In this document: piece by piece, positions 33,654 through 41,093 of the stretch
Layout of the letters: each line of letters starts with the position of its first letter
Numbering within the stretch: the stretch's first letter is position 1
DNA from: Sulfurimonas sp.
GTDB taxonomy: Bacteria; Campylobacterota; Campylobacteria; Campylobacterales; Sulfurimonadaceae
Assembly: GCA_021648405.1 (NCBI GenBank)
Contig: JAKISX010000009.1
Coordinates: forward strand, 1 to 41,093
DNA: 41,093 nucleotides
Direction of reading: 5' to 3'
Program-made: the position numbers and the translations under genes
The notes under the pieces: model-generated
Database searches by the model: none
Told to the model about the DNA's origin: nothing
The model's input: only the letters and a program-made list of their open reading frames with translations

Positions 33654-34619
33654 ATGAGAGTATTAACAGGCATTCAGCCATCTGGAGATTTACATATTGG
33701 AAATTATTTTGGTTCTATTAAACAGATGCTAGAAGCTCAAAAAACAAGTGATACTTTTGCTTTTATAGCAAATTACCATGCAATGACAAGTGTATTGGAT
33801 GGAAAAAGACTAAGTGAGCTTACGATGCAATGTGCTACTGACTTTTTAGCTTTAGGAATAGATCCTGAAAAATCAACTTTTTGGGTTCAATCTGATGTAA
33901 AAGAAGTGTTAGAACTTTACTGGATTCTTTCATCATTCACCCCTATGGGACTTTTAGAGCGGGCTCACAGCTACAAAGATAAAACTGCGCGTGGAATTGC
34001 ATCAAACCATTCACTTTTCTCTTATCCTGTTTTAATGGCGGCAGATATTTTACTTTTTGGCTCGGAGGTTGTTCCTGTTGGGAAAGATCAAATTCAGCAT
34101 GTTGAGATTGCAAGAGATATAGCTACAAAGTTTAACAATCAATATGGTGAAATTTTAACAATACCAGAATTTAGAGTTCAAGAAGATGTACAAACTATCC
34201 CTGGTATTGACGGACAAAAGATGTCTAAGAGTTATGGAAATATCGTAAACATATTTGGTGAAGAGAAAAAACAGCTCAAAATAATTAAAAAAATTGTTAC
34301 AGAGAATGTAGCAATGCAAGAACCAAAAGAGTATGAAACCTGCAATGTTTACAATATGGCAAAACTGTTTTTAGAGGGCGATAATCTTATAGAACTTCAA
34401 GATAGATATAAACGAGGCGGCGAAGGTCACGGGCACTTTAAAATTTATCTCGGTGAAGTGATGTGGGAGTATTTTAGAGAATTTAGACAAAAGCGTGATT
34501 ATTATGAAAAAAATCAAAATGAAGTTAGAGATATTTTAAAAATCGGAGCAGATAAAGCACAAACAATTGCAACGCCAATTATTGAAAAAATAAGGATGGT
34601 TACTGGTATTATATATTAA
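33654..34619 (+). CDS. trpS: Tryptophanyl-tRNA synthetase
   Basis: Class I aminoacyl-tRNA synthetase that charges tRNA-Trp. The 321 residues carry GIQPSGDLHIGNYFG with HIGN at 14-17, the tryptophan-pocket region QSDV...ELYWILSSFTPMGLLERAHSYKDK, the PVGKDQIQHVEIARDIA segment and KMSKS at 189-193. Length and motifs are standard for the bacterial enzyme. It has its own -10 and is followed by the chemoreceptor gene, which also has its own promoter. Confidence 0.98.
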   Translation: MRVLTGIQPSGDLHIGNYFGSIKQMLEAQKTSDTFAFIANYHAMTSVLDGKRLSELTMQCATDFLALGIDPEKSTFWVQSDVKEVLELYWILSSFTPMGLLERAHSYKDKTARGIASNHSLFSYPVLMAADILLFGSEVVPVGKDQIQHVEIARDIATKFNNQYGEILTIPEFRVQEDVQTIPGIDGQKMSKSYGNIVNIFGEEKKQLKIIKKIVTENVAMQEPKEYETCNVYNMAKLFLEGDNLIELQDRYKRGGEGHGHFKIYLGEVMWEYFREFRQKRDYYEKNQNEVRDILKIGADKAQTIATPIIEKIRMVTGIIY

Positions 34620-34656
34620 TTTTTAATATTTAACATTCACTTAAACATATCAACAC

Positions 34657-34662
34657 TATAAT
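34657..34662 (+). promoter_or_regulatory. -10 of the chemoreceptor gene
   Basis: ACTATAATC, about 30 bases before the preferred ATG at 34693, with GGTGGA as ribosome-binding site at about 34680-34685. Confidence 0.5.
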
Positions 34663-34692
34663 CTATTTAAATCAAATATGGTGGAAAATAAA

Positions 34693-36564
34693 ATGCTTAA
34701 ACATCTTACAATAAAAAAAAGACTAGAGCTATTAGCTTTCATCATAATTTTTGGACTTGCTTTACTTATGGCAATATCAAATTATAAAGATTCAAAAACT
34801 GACATCCTTATAAAATTTTCCAATGATATATCACACTTAGAGGTTTTAACACTTCAAGAAAGACGAAATGAAAAAGATTTTATTATGAGAAATAAAATCA
34901 AATATGCAGATAATTTCAATAAAAATATGTCTAAAATTGAAACTACTCTTAAATCAATTCACGAAGAAATGTTACTTTTAGAAATTTCTACTAATAAATT
35001 AACTTCACTAAGTCAATTATATAAAAATTATGCATCAAACTTTAATAATCTTGTTAGTGTCTATAAGACGATAGGACTAGATAGCAAAAGTGGCTTAAGA
35101 GGTAAAATGAGAGATGCGATTCATAACGCAGAAAAAACAGCTTTTTCTTTAAATAACTCAGAATTAAGAGCTCAAATACTGCAACTTAGAAGAAACGAAA
35201 AAGATTTTTTAATGAGAATGGATCCTAAATATATAGCAAAACATGCTAAAAATTCAACTAACCTTATAAAATACATTAATAAATTACAGATTGCAAATCA
35301 AATAAAATCAAAACTTTTGAGTCAAATATCAACTTATGAACAAAGCTTTAAAGATATCTCTGCTGCATATAAAAAACTTGGTTTTAATGAAAAACTAGGA
35401 ATTCAGGGAGCAATGCGCTCTAGTGTTCATAAAACACAAAGTCTTTTAGGTGAAATATATCTAAGTGCTACAAGTGAAATCCAAAAAACATTTAGTAGTA
35501 TTAAAAAACTATATTATTCGCTATATATCGGTTTAATTTTGATTATTGGAATTATAGGATTTTTAATATCTCGAAGTATTATCTCTCCACTTCAGTGTAT
35601 TACCAACGAAATTGCTTCAAATAAAAATGATTTAACAAAGCGTTATACTCACAGATATAATGATGAAATCAAAGTTATGGTTGATGCCTTAAACAGCTTT
35701 ATGGGCAGGCTTCAAACTACCATAGAAACATCAAAATCATCAAGCATGCAAAATGTATCTGTTTCATCAAAATTATCTAATACAGCAAGCATAATAGGCA
35801 AAAATATAGAAAAATCAACTAAAATAGTAGATGAAACAACAAATGACGCTCAGCAGATACAAATAGAATTAGTTACTACACTTGAATTAAGCGAAAACGT
35901 ACATAACGAAATTAGCAATACTGCAAAAAATATTGATGAAGTATCTTTTCAGTATGAAATTTTAATACAAAAGATTAAGGTTTCAGCAGAAATTGAACAC
36001 TCCCTTGCAGAAAAATTAAACACTTTATCTAGTGATGCTGAAAATGTTAAAGAAGTATTAACAGTAATTAGTGATATTGCAGATCAAACTAATTTATTAG
36101 CTCTAAACGCTGCGATTGAGGCAGCAAGAGCTGGAGAGCATGGGCGTGGGTTTGCTGTAGTAGCAGATGAAGTTAGAAAACTAGCTGAACGGACACAAAA
36201 ATCTCTTACGGAGATTCAAGCATCAATAAATATAATAGTTCAAAATATTGTAACTAGTGCTGGAGAGATGAGTGATAATGTTGTTATAATTAATGAGATG
36301 ATTGATATGTCAAACGAGGTTAGTGACAAAGTAAATATTAGCAAAAAAAGTATGAGTTGCGCTATTGATTTGGTAAATAAATCAACCAAATATACTCACG
36401 ATACAGGTAGTAAAATTATATTAATGATTGAAAATGTTAAAAAGATAAATTTATTATCCAAAAATAATACAAATAATGTACAAGAGATTTCAGACGCTAC
36501 TAAACATTTATCTTCTTTAACAGAAAACCTAAATACTCAGCTTGATCAATTTAAAACCGTTTGA
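34693..36564 (+). CDS. Methyl-accepting chemotaxis protein with HBM-type sensor domain
   Basis: A 623-residue chemoreceptor. The start chosen is the ATG at 34693 because GGTGGA lies seven bases before it; an ATG at 34678 would add five residues. Membrane helix 1 is near residues 11-31. The periplasmic helical domain (35-260) contains two copies of RRNEKDF(I/L)MR, the mark of the helical bimodular (HBM) domain, which in Pseudomonas McpS binds organic acids; the ligand here is unknown. Helix 2 (about 275-297) leads to HAMP and the signalling hairpin with [20 protein letters not shown] and [15 protein letters not shown] near 464-500. The C-terminus ([11 protein letters not shown]) has no NWETF-type pentapeptide, so adaptation enzymes would not tether there. 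An exported NIT-like protein follows. Confidence 0.95.
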   Translation: MLKHLTIKKRLELLAFIIIFGLALLMAISNYKDSKTDILIKFSNDISHLEVLTLQERRNEKDFIMRNKIKYADNFNKNMSKIETTLKSIHEEMLLLEISTNKLTSLSQLYKNYASNFNNLVSVYKTIGLDSKSGLRGKMRDAIHNAEKTAFSLNNSELRAQILQLRRNEKDFLMRMDPKYIAKHAKNSTNLIKYINKLQIANQIKSKLLSQISTYEQSFKDISAAYKKLGFNEKLGIQGAMRSSVHKTQSLLGEIYLSATSEIQKTFSSIKKLYYSLYIGLILIIGIIGFLISRSIISPLQCITNEIASNKNDLTKRYTHRYNDEIKVMVDALNSFMGRLQTTIETSKSSSMQNVSVSSKLSNTASIIGKNIEKSTKIVDETTNDAQQIQIELVTTLELSENVHNEISNTAKNIDEVSFQYEILIQKIKVSAEIEHSLAEKLNTLSSDAENVKEVLTVISDIADQTNLLALNAAIEAARAGEHGRGFAVVADEVRKLAERTQKSLTEIQASINIIVQNIVTSAGEMSDNVVIINEMIDMSNEVSDKVNISKKSMSCAIDLVNKSTKYTHDTGSKIILMIENVKKINLLSKNNTNNVQEISDATKHLSSLTENLNTQLDQFKTV

Positions 36565-36604
36565 TTATTTAATCTTAGTTAAGTTAATATTATTAATTTA
36601 CTGC

Positions 36605-36610
36605 TATAAT
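36605..36610 (+). promoter_or_regulatory. -10 and strong ribosome-binding site of the exported NIT-like gene
   Basis: TGCTATAAT at 36602-36610, 29 bases before the ATG at 36639. A full GGAGG stands at 36629-36633, stronger than at most genes in the window. Confidence 0.6.
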
Positions 36611-36638
36611 AATTTTTAAAATTATCACGGAGGTAAAC

Positions 36639-37475
36639 ATGCGTTTTTTATTGTTAATAACAATACTAATTTTTAACCTAAATGCTATATCAGTATTTAA
36701 TAACGACGAACAAGCTGAGAATTCAAAATATGTTGGAGCGCTTAAAAATCTACTAATCGCTACACAAAAAACAAGAGGTTTAACAAATAGTTACCTAAAT
36801 GGAAACATCGAAGCTATGTTATTAACTCATGGATATAGAGATGAGATGAGAGAGGCTATCGCAGAGATGGAATCGGTTCCATTAGCGACTGACCCAATAA
36901 TCCATAAAAGAGCATCTTCAATATCAAATGCACTTATAAAGATTAATCGTAGAGCTTTTAAAAAAGATCCAGATGTTGTCTTTGACGAATACACAGAGCA
37001 AATTCAACAAATTCTTATGCTTGCACAAACTGTATCAAATCGTGGAGCAAAAGAGTTAGATCCATTAGCTAAAAAGTTATTAACTGTAATGATGCAAACA
37101 ACTTTGCCACTTTGTGAATATATAGGACAATTACGAGGCTCTGGGGCTGGAATTATGTCCAAGGGTAAAATTACACAAGAGCAAAAAGCCAGAATACTAG
37201 TGTTGATGAATAAAATCAAAAAACTTACTAATAAACTTACTACTAGTTTAAAAGAGATCTCTTCAGATAGTAAAATGGATGAAAAACTAAGTTTAATAAC
37301 GAAAGATACTTCTGCATATTTAAAACTAGCAAAAAAAGAGCTTATTAAAAGTAAAAATATTGCTTATGATTCAGATGATTTTTTTGAACAAGGTACGGAA
37401 TTAATTTCGCTATATGTTGATGTTTTTGAGATGAATAATAACTCTATATTACAAAATTCAAAAGGTTGGTTTTAA
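36639..37475 (+). CDS. Exported stand-alone NIT-like domain protein
   Basis: A 278-residue protein with a cleavable signal peptide (1-16, ending in NAIS or nearby) and no other membrane segment. The mature part is helical. LLIATQKTRGLTNSYLNGN and later CEYIGQLRGSGAGIMSKGKITQEQKARI fit the two conserved helices of the nitrate/nitrite-sensing (NIT) domain, each with an RG turn. NIT domains are normally the extracellular part of kinases or chemoreceptors, so a free periplasmic one is unusual; it could bind a ligand and present it to a receptor such as the HBM chemoreceptor just upstream. That link is inference from position. It is convergent with argF, with only six bases between the stop codons. 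Confidence 0.72.
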   Translation: MRFLLLITILIFNLNAISVFNNDEQAENSKYVGALKNLLIATQKTRGLTNSYLNGNIEAMLLTHGYRDEMREAIAEMESVPLATDPIIHKRASSISNALIKINRRAFKKDPDVVFDEYTEQIQQILMLAQTVSNRGAKELDPLAKKLLTVMMQTTLPLCEYIGQLRGSGAGIMSKGKITQEQKARILVLMNKIKKLTNKLTTSLKEISSDSKMDEKLSLITKDTSAYLKLAKKELIKSKNIAYDSDDFFEQGTELISLYVDVFEMNNNSILQNSKGWF

Positions 37476-37481
37476 GATAAG

Positions 37482-38402
37482 CTATTTATGCTTGTCTAAC
37501 CAAACCATAAGACCTTTTTGAGCATGAAGTCTATTTTGGGCTTCATTAAAAATGATATTAGAGTGTTTGTCAAAAATTTCTTCACTAACCTCTAAACCTC
37601 TATACGCTGGTAAACAATGGAGAAATTTAGCATCTTTGCTTGCTAAACACATCATACTCTCATCAACCATAAAACCTTGAAATATTTTTATTCGCTCTTG
37701 TTTTTCATCCTCTTGTCCCATTGATGTCCAAGTATCTGTTGTAACTACTGTTGCATTTTTAACGGCAATTTTAGGATTATGAGTAGTTATAATTTTAGCA
37801 CCACTCTCTTTTGCCAAAATAAGTGCTTCTTTTAATATGTCCGCATCTACCTCATAACCTTTTGGGGTTGCAATTCGTAACTCAAATCCAAGCTTAGCTG
37901 CAAGTATCATCCAAGAGTGTGCCATGTTATTTCCATCGCCAACATATGCCGCAACTATATTTTGCTCAGCATTATGTTCAACTAATGTCATATAATCAGC
38001 CAGTAGTTGGACTGGATGAAAAGAGTCTGTAAGACCATTTATAACTGGCACACTAGAGTTTAAAGCAAACTCCTCTATCATAGAGTGCTCGTAAGTTCTA
38101 ATCATCACCATATTACACATGCTAGATATTACTCTAGCTGTATCTTTTATAGGCTCGCCACGCCCTAGATGAATATCGCGGTTTGAAAGAAATAGAGCAT
38201 GACCACCAAGCTGAAACATACCAGTCTCGAAACTAACTCTTGTTCTTGTTGAGCTTTTCTCAAATATCATACCGAGAGTTTGCATATCTAACTCTTTTTT
38301 ATATATTTTATTTTTGAGATTATTTTTTATCTCTAATCCAATATCAATAATTTCTAAAATCTCATCTTTTGTAAAATCTTTAAGTGTTAAAAAATGTCTC
38401 AT
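37482..38402 (-). CDS. argF: Ornithine carbamoyltransferase
   Basis: ArgF makes citrulline from ornithine and carbamoyl phosphate in arginine synthesis. The 306 residues carry the carbamoyl phosphate motif STRTR at 51-55, the [12 protein letters not shown] segment (HPxQ), the ornithine-binding [15 protein letters not shown], and the HCLPAYRG loop with the conserved Cys near residue 263. The length is standard. It starts eight bases after hemB, so the two are probably one transcript. Confidence 0.97.
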   Translation of the reverse strand: MRHFLTLKDFTKDEILEIIDIGLEIKNNLKNKIYKKELDMQTLGMIFEKSSTRTRVSFETGMFQLGGHALFLSNRDIHLGRGEPIKDTARVISSMCNMVMIRTYEHSMIEEFALNSSVPVINGLTDSFHPVQLLADYMTLVEHNAEQNIVAAYVGDGNNMAHSWMILAAKLGFELRIATPKGYEVDADILKEALILAKESGAKIITTHNPKIAVKNATVVTTDTWTSMGQEDEKQERIKIFQGFMVDESMMCLASKDAKFLHCLPAYRGLEVSEEIFDKHSNIIFNEAQNRLHAQKGLMVWLDKHK

Positions 38403-38410
38403 TTTTACTC

Positions 38411-39388
38411 CTATTTCTTTTGCTTTTGAAGCATCTTTGCAACTTCTTTAGCATGATAAGATATGATAATGTCAGCACCAGCGCGTTTAAAGCTTATCAT
38501 AGTTTCCATTACAACTCTATCATAATCTATCAAATTGTTTGCGCCTGCCATCTTTAACATTGCGTATTCGCCACTTACATTATAGACAGCCATTGGTAAA
38601 GAGGTTGCATCTTTTATTTCACGAACAATATCAAGGTATGCGAGAACTGGTTTTACCATCAAAATATCTGCACCTTGAAGTTCATCTGATATAGATTCAG
38701 CTATAGCTTCACGACGATTAGCTGGATCCATTTGATATGATGAGCGGTCTCCAAAACTAGGTGTTGATTCTGCTACATCCCGAAATGGACCATAGTATCC
38801 ACTTGCAAACTTAGTTGAGTAAGACATAATTGGTAAATTCTCATATCCTGCTCCATCAAGAGCATCACGAAGTGTAACTATAATTCCATCCATCATCCCT
38901 GATGGTGCTATCATATCAACTCCCGCTTTTGCATGGATTATAGCTTGCTCGGCCGATATCTCTAAAGTTGCATCATTATTTACAGTATCTCTCTCATCAA
39001 TAATTCCACAGTGCCCATGGTCTGTATATTCACAAAAGCACAAATCAGTAACTACAAACATATTTGGATATACTTTTTTTATTTCTCTTACTGCATTTGC
39101 AATAATTCCATGTTCACAAAGAGAATCACTCCCAATTGAATCTTTTACATCAGGGATGCCAAAAAGTATAATAGAATTTAATCCAAGTTTAGTTAGCTCA
39201 CCGCACTCTTTTAAAATTTCATCTAAAGACATTTGATATACACCAGGCATCGAGGTCACTTCAGTTTTTATTCCATTACCACTTCTTACAAATAAAGGAT
39301 ATATAAAATCCTCTACATTTACATTCGTTTGTCTCACTAAATTGCGTAAAGTGGGGTTTATTCTTGTTCTTCTAAATCTATCAAACAT
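38411..39388 (-). CDS. hemB: Delta-aminolevulinic acid dehydratase (porphobilinogen synthase)
   Basis: HemB joins two 5-aminolevulinate molecules into porphobilinogen. The 325 residues begin with [20 protein letters not shown] and contain the zinc-type cysteine cluster [14 protein letters not shown] (Cys117, Cys119, Cys127), the Schiff-base lysines in [19 protein letters not shown] and [13 protein letters not shown], and the C-terminal [10 protein letters not shown]. The three cysteines point to a zinc enzyme; many other bacteria have Asp here and use magnesium. It is followed by argF after eight bases. hemJ of the same pathway is at 32759-33178. Confidence 0.97.
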   Translation of the reverse strand: MFDRFRRTRINPTLRNLVRQTNVNVEDFIYPLFVRSGNGIKTEVTSMPGVYQMSLDEILKECGELTKLGLNSIILFGIPDVKDSIGSDSLCEHGIIANAVREIKKVYPNMFVVTDLCFCEYTDHGHCGIIDERDTVNNDATLEISAEQAIIHAKAGVDMIAPSGMMDGIIVTLRDALDGAGYENLPIMSYSTKFASGYYGPFRDVAESTPSFGDRSSYQMDPANRREAIAESISDELQGADILMVKPVLAYLDIVREIKDATSLPMAVYNVSGEYAMLKMAGANNLIDYDRVVMETMISFKRAGADIIISYHAKEVAKMLQKQKK

Positions 39389-39416
39389 AATTAAGTCCTA
39401 TAATTAAAAATTTCGC

Positions 39417-39422
39417 TATAAT
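39417..39422 (+). promoter_or_regulatory. -10 of ribA
   Basis: CGCTATAATT, about 47 bases before the ATG at 39470, with a GGATAGG ribosome-binding site. No FMN riboswitch is recognisable in this short leader. Confidence 0.5.
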
Positions 39423-39469
39423 TTTTTTCTAAAAAATATTTTACCGTTTTTAACTTTGGATAGGCATTA

Positions 39470-40033
39470 ATGAATACAAAAATATCACAAGAAGCAAATT
39501 TACCATCTCGATTTGGAGAATTTAAAGTAAAAGCTTTTAAACAAAACAACAAAGAGCACCTTGTTATTTATACTAAAAATATGAGTAAAGTACCAACAGT
39601 TAGAATACACTCTGAATGTTTAACTGGTGATGCTATAGGTAGCCTTAAATGCGATTGTCGCGATCAATTAGAATATGCATTAGAGCTAATAAATAAAACA
39701 AATGGAATGGTTATTTACCTTCGTCAAGAGGGTCGTAATATTGGTCTTTTAAATAAAATAAATGCTTATGCACTTCAAGACAAGGGTCTAAACACGGTAG
39801 AGGCTAACCATCAACTAGGTTTTCGCACAGATGAAAGAACTTATGAGATGGTTACTTATATTTTAAATCATTTTGGAATAAAAAAGATAAAACTGCTAAC
39901 TAATAATCCTGATAAAATTAACTCTATTAACGATATTGAAATTGTACAAAGAGTGCCTATTGTAATGAAAACAAATAAATATAATGAAGACTATTTAAAC
40001 ATAAAAAAAGATGAAATGGGACATCTTATTTAA
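39470..40033 (+). CDS. ribA: GTP cyclohydrolase II
   Basis: RibA opens the GTP ring to start riboflavin synthesis. The 187 residues form a free-standing RibA without a fused RibB domain. The zinc ligands Cys50, Cys61 and Cys63 stand in HSECLTGDAIGSLKCDC, followed by IYLRQEGRNIGLLNKINAYALQD and TVEANHQLGF with the catalytic region. GTP-binding residues lie in RQEGRNIG. The N-terminus FGEFKVKAFKQNNKEHLVIY is normal. The next step partner ribH is at 26414-26878. Confidence 0.96.
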   Translation: MNTKISQEANLPSRFGEFKVKAFKQNNKEHLVIYTKNMSKVPTVRIHSECLTGDAIGSLKCDCRDQLEYALELINKTNGMVIYLRQEGRNIGLLNKINAYALQDKGLNTVEANHQLGFRTDERTYEMVTYILNHFGIKKIKLLTNNPDKINSINDIEIVQRVPIVMKTNKYNEDYLNIKKDEMGHLI

Positions 40034-40037
40034 CAAA

Positions 40038-40487
40038 TTATTTAACAAACATGGATTCTGGCAAAGCACCAAGTCTCCTTTGCGCTGATTCAAGTGCTTT
40101 TAAAAGCATTTTTGTAGTTGTTTCAAGCCCAGAGTAGTAAAGTTTAACTTTATCCAATTCCATAGCGCTAATACTAGGTCTTTGTAGTATTTTTGAAAAA
40201 AGACCCTTTTTTTCATCTTTATTAATAAGTATTTCATAAATTACAGTGTATTCGCTATGCCATCTTGTGTGTATTTTATCTATATTGTCAAAAAACAGTG
40301 AGCCTAATATATCGCGCATGAAACCATCTTTCGTGTGTAGCCATCTTGCAAGTTTGCACTCTGTCTTGGAAAATATTTCTAAATCCTCTATTTCGCTATT
40401 ATAAATAGCTGTTTTTATTTTTTGCATTTGATGCTTATGAGCTTCTAAAATAGCTTCAAGTGATTTTAATGTTGTTGTTTTATCCAT
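40038..40487 (-). CDS. CZB-like zinc-binding sensor protein
   Basis: A 149-residue helical protein without a signal peptide. His17 or His19 in LEAHKHQMQKIK, Cys44 in TECKLARW, and His73 and His77 in IHTRWHSEY fit the H, CxxGxW and HxxxH ligands of the chemoreceptor zinc-binding (CZB) domain, with Ala in place of the Gly. CZB domains sense zinc, urate or oxidants through the zinc-thiolate. Here it is a free-standing protein and faces a divergent Aer-like PAS gene. Both may serve the chemotaxis or cyclic-nucleotide network; that is inference. The gene is convergent with ribA, four bases apart. Confidence 0.75.
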   Translation of the reverse strand: MDKTTTLKSLEAILEAHKHQMQKIKTAIYNSEIEDLEIFSKTECKLARWLHTKDGFMRDILGSLFFDNIDKIHTRWHSEYTVIYEILINKDEKKGLFSKILQRPSISAMELDKVKLYYSGLETTTKMLLKALESAQRRLGALPESMFVK

Positions 40488-40551
40488 TTACTTCATATTG
40501 CTTTCTTTGTTTATTTTTAACATTATTACATAAATTAAACGAAATTAAGTA

Positions 40552-40557
40552 TATAAT
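40552..40557 (+). promoter_or_regulatory. -10 of the second Aer-like PAS gene
   Basis: AGTATATAATTG, 30 bases before the ATG at 40587, with AAGAGGAAA as ribosome-binding site. Confidence 0.5.
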
Positions 40558-40586
40558 TGCAAAAAACTATAAAACAAGAGGAAAAT

Positions 40587-41093
40587 ATGATACACCCAGT
40601 GCCTACAAATAAGGAAGTAAAATTAAGCTCAAAAAGATATATTGTCTCCAAAACAGACACTAAAGGCATAATAGAGTATGGAAATGATTATTTTGTAGAG
40701 ATTTCTGGCTATTTGGAATTTGAATTAATGGGCAAACCTCACTCTATCATAAGACACCCGGATATGCCTAAGATTATTTTTAAATTTATGTGGGACAGAA
40801 TTAAACAAGGTAAAAATATCATGGCTATTGTTAAAAACTTAACAAAAGATGGAAGCTACTACTGGGTTATAACAGATTTCGAACCAAAAAGAGACCCGCT
40901 TACAAATGAAATCGTTTCTTACACTGCTTTTAGAAAAGCTGCGCCTCAAAAGGCGATAGATACCATAACTCCAATCTATGCGAAACTCCTTGAGATAGAA
41001 AAAGAGGGAGGAATGGGAGCTTCTGAAAAATTTCTCATTGGATTTTTAGAAGAACGGCGGACTACTTATGATGATTTTATAGATGATTTAGTT
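40587..41093 (+). CDS. Aer-like PAS domain protein, 3' end outside window
   Basis: 169 residues are visible from the ATG at 40587 to the right edge. The N-terminal 20-130 is an Aer-type PAS domain with SKTDTKGIIEYGNDYFVEISGY, SIIRHPDMPKIIFKFMWD, and GSYYWVITDFEPKRDPLTNEIVSY. This is the same HPDMP-containing class as the protein at 5179-5592, but beyond the PAS domain it continues with a helical segment (YAKLLEIEKEGGMGASEKF and EERRTTYDDFIDDLV). It may carry an output domain beyond the window, or be a short PAS protein with a helical tail. It is preceded by its own promoter and lies divergently from the CZB-like gene. Confidence 0.85.
   Translation, partial: MIHPVPTNKEVKLSSKRYIVSKTDTKGIIEYGNDYFVEISGYLEFELMGKPHSIIRHPDMPKIIFKFMWDRIKQGKNIMAIVKNLTKDGSYYWVITDFEPKRDPLTNEIVSYTAFRKAAPQKAIDTITPIYAKLLEIEKEGGMGASEKFLIGFLEERRTTYDDFIDDLV

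Noticed and set aside
39423-39469. FMN riboswitch before ribA
   Set aside because: The leader is under 50 bases and lacks the conserved RFN helices.

Overview
The window is an AT-rich chromosomal segment of a Campylobacterota (Epsilonproteobacteria) bacterium, most likely a Sulfurimonas-like sulfur or hydrogen oxidiser. This rests on gene content read by eye: the kdsA-ribH-nusB cluster, futalosine-pathway menaquinone synthesis (mqnC), LPP20-family lipoproteins, HemJ, FliW, pseudopilins with an Ala-Phe cleavage site, and many Aer/PAS, NIT and HBM-type sensor proteins. The genus is an inference. No tRNA, rRNA, phage, transposase or CRISPR array was seen.

Layout. 1-2890 (minus): the 5' part of guaA, then nadB preceded by a tiny LptM-like lipoprotein gene that overlaps it. 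2894-5108 (plus): a DUF721/DciA-like gene overlapping uvrC. 5179-10831 (plus): a signalling cassette of PAS protein, HPt protein, NIT-type hybrid histidine kinase and single-domain receiver. 10863-10972: five 20-bp tandem repeats ending in a hairpin. 10999-14164 (minus): bamD-lon. 14294-14674 (plus): fliW. 14798-20920 (plus): a giant secreted protein translationally coupled to three pseudopilin-like genes. 20983-21525: long-form hpf. 21634-23427 (minus): recG. 23672-27708 (minus): kdsA-ribH-nusB-mqnC-M16-like. 27709-28089: a gene-poor gap with hairpin repeats and the remnant of an EamA-type transporter. 28090-28842: a DjlA-like co-chaperone. 28870-29301 (minus): a phosphoribosyltransferase. 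29377-31021: two LPP20 lipoproteins. 31207-32694: der. 32759-33526 (minus): hpf (short form)-hemJ. 33654-37475 (plus): trpS, an HBM chemoreceptor and an exported NIT-like protein. 37482-39388 (minus): hemB-argF. 39470-40033: ribA. 40038-40487 (minus): a CZB-like protein. 40587 to the end: a second Aer-like PAS protein, cut by the window edge.

How the genes fit together. Much is housekeeping: purine, NAD, riboflavin, haem, arginine, KDO and menaquinone synthesis, repair, proteolysis, outer-membrane assembly and ribosome hibernation. Two blocks look accessory or regulatory. The PAS/HPt/kinase/receiver cassette reads as a phosphorelay. The giant exported protein plus pseudopilins reads as a candidate surface or tip complex without its own secretion motor nearby. 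The intergenic regions carry a dispersed hairpin family with a constant CTTGA-type loop and co-varying stem arms, in short and long forms, mostly at gene ends. This family, the hidden lipoprotein with interlocked divergent promoters, two probable leaderless genes and the pseudopilin block are the points most worth a second look.
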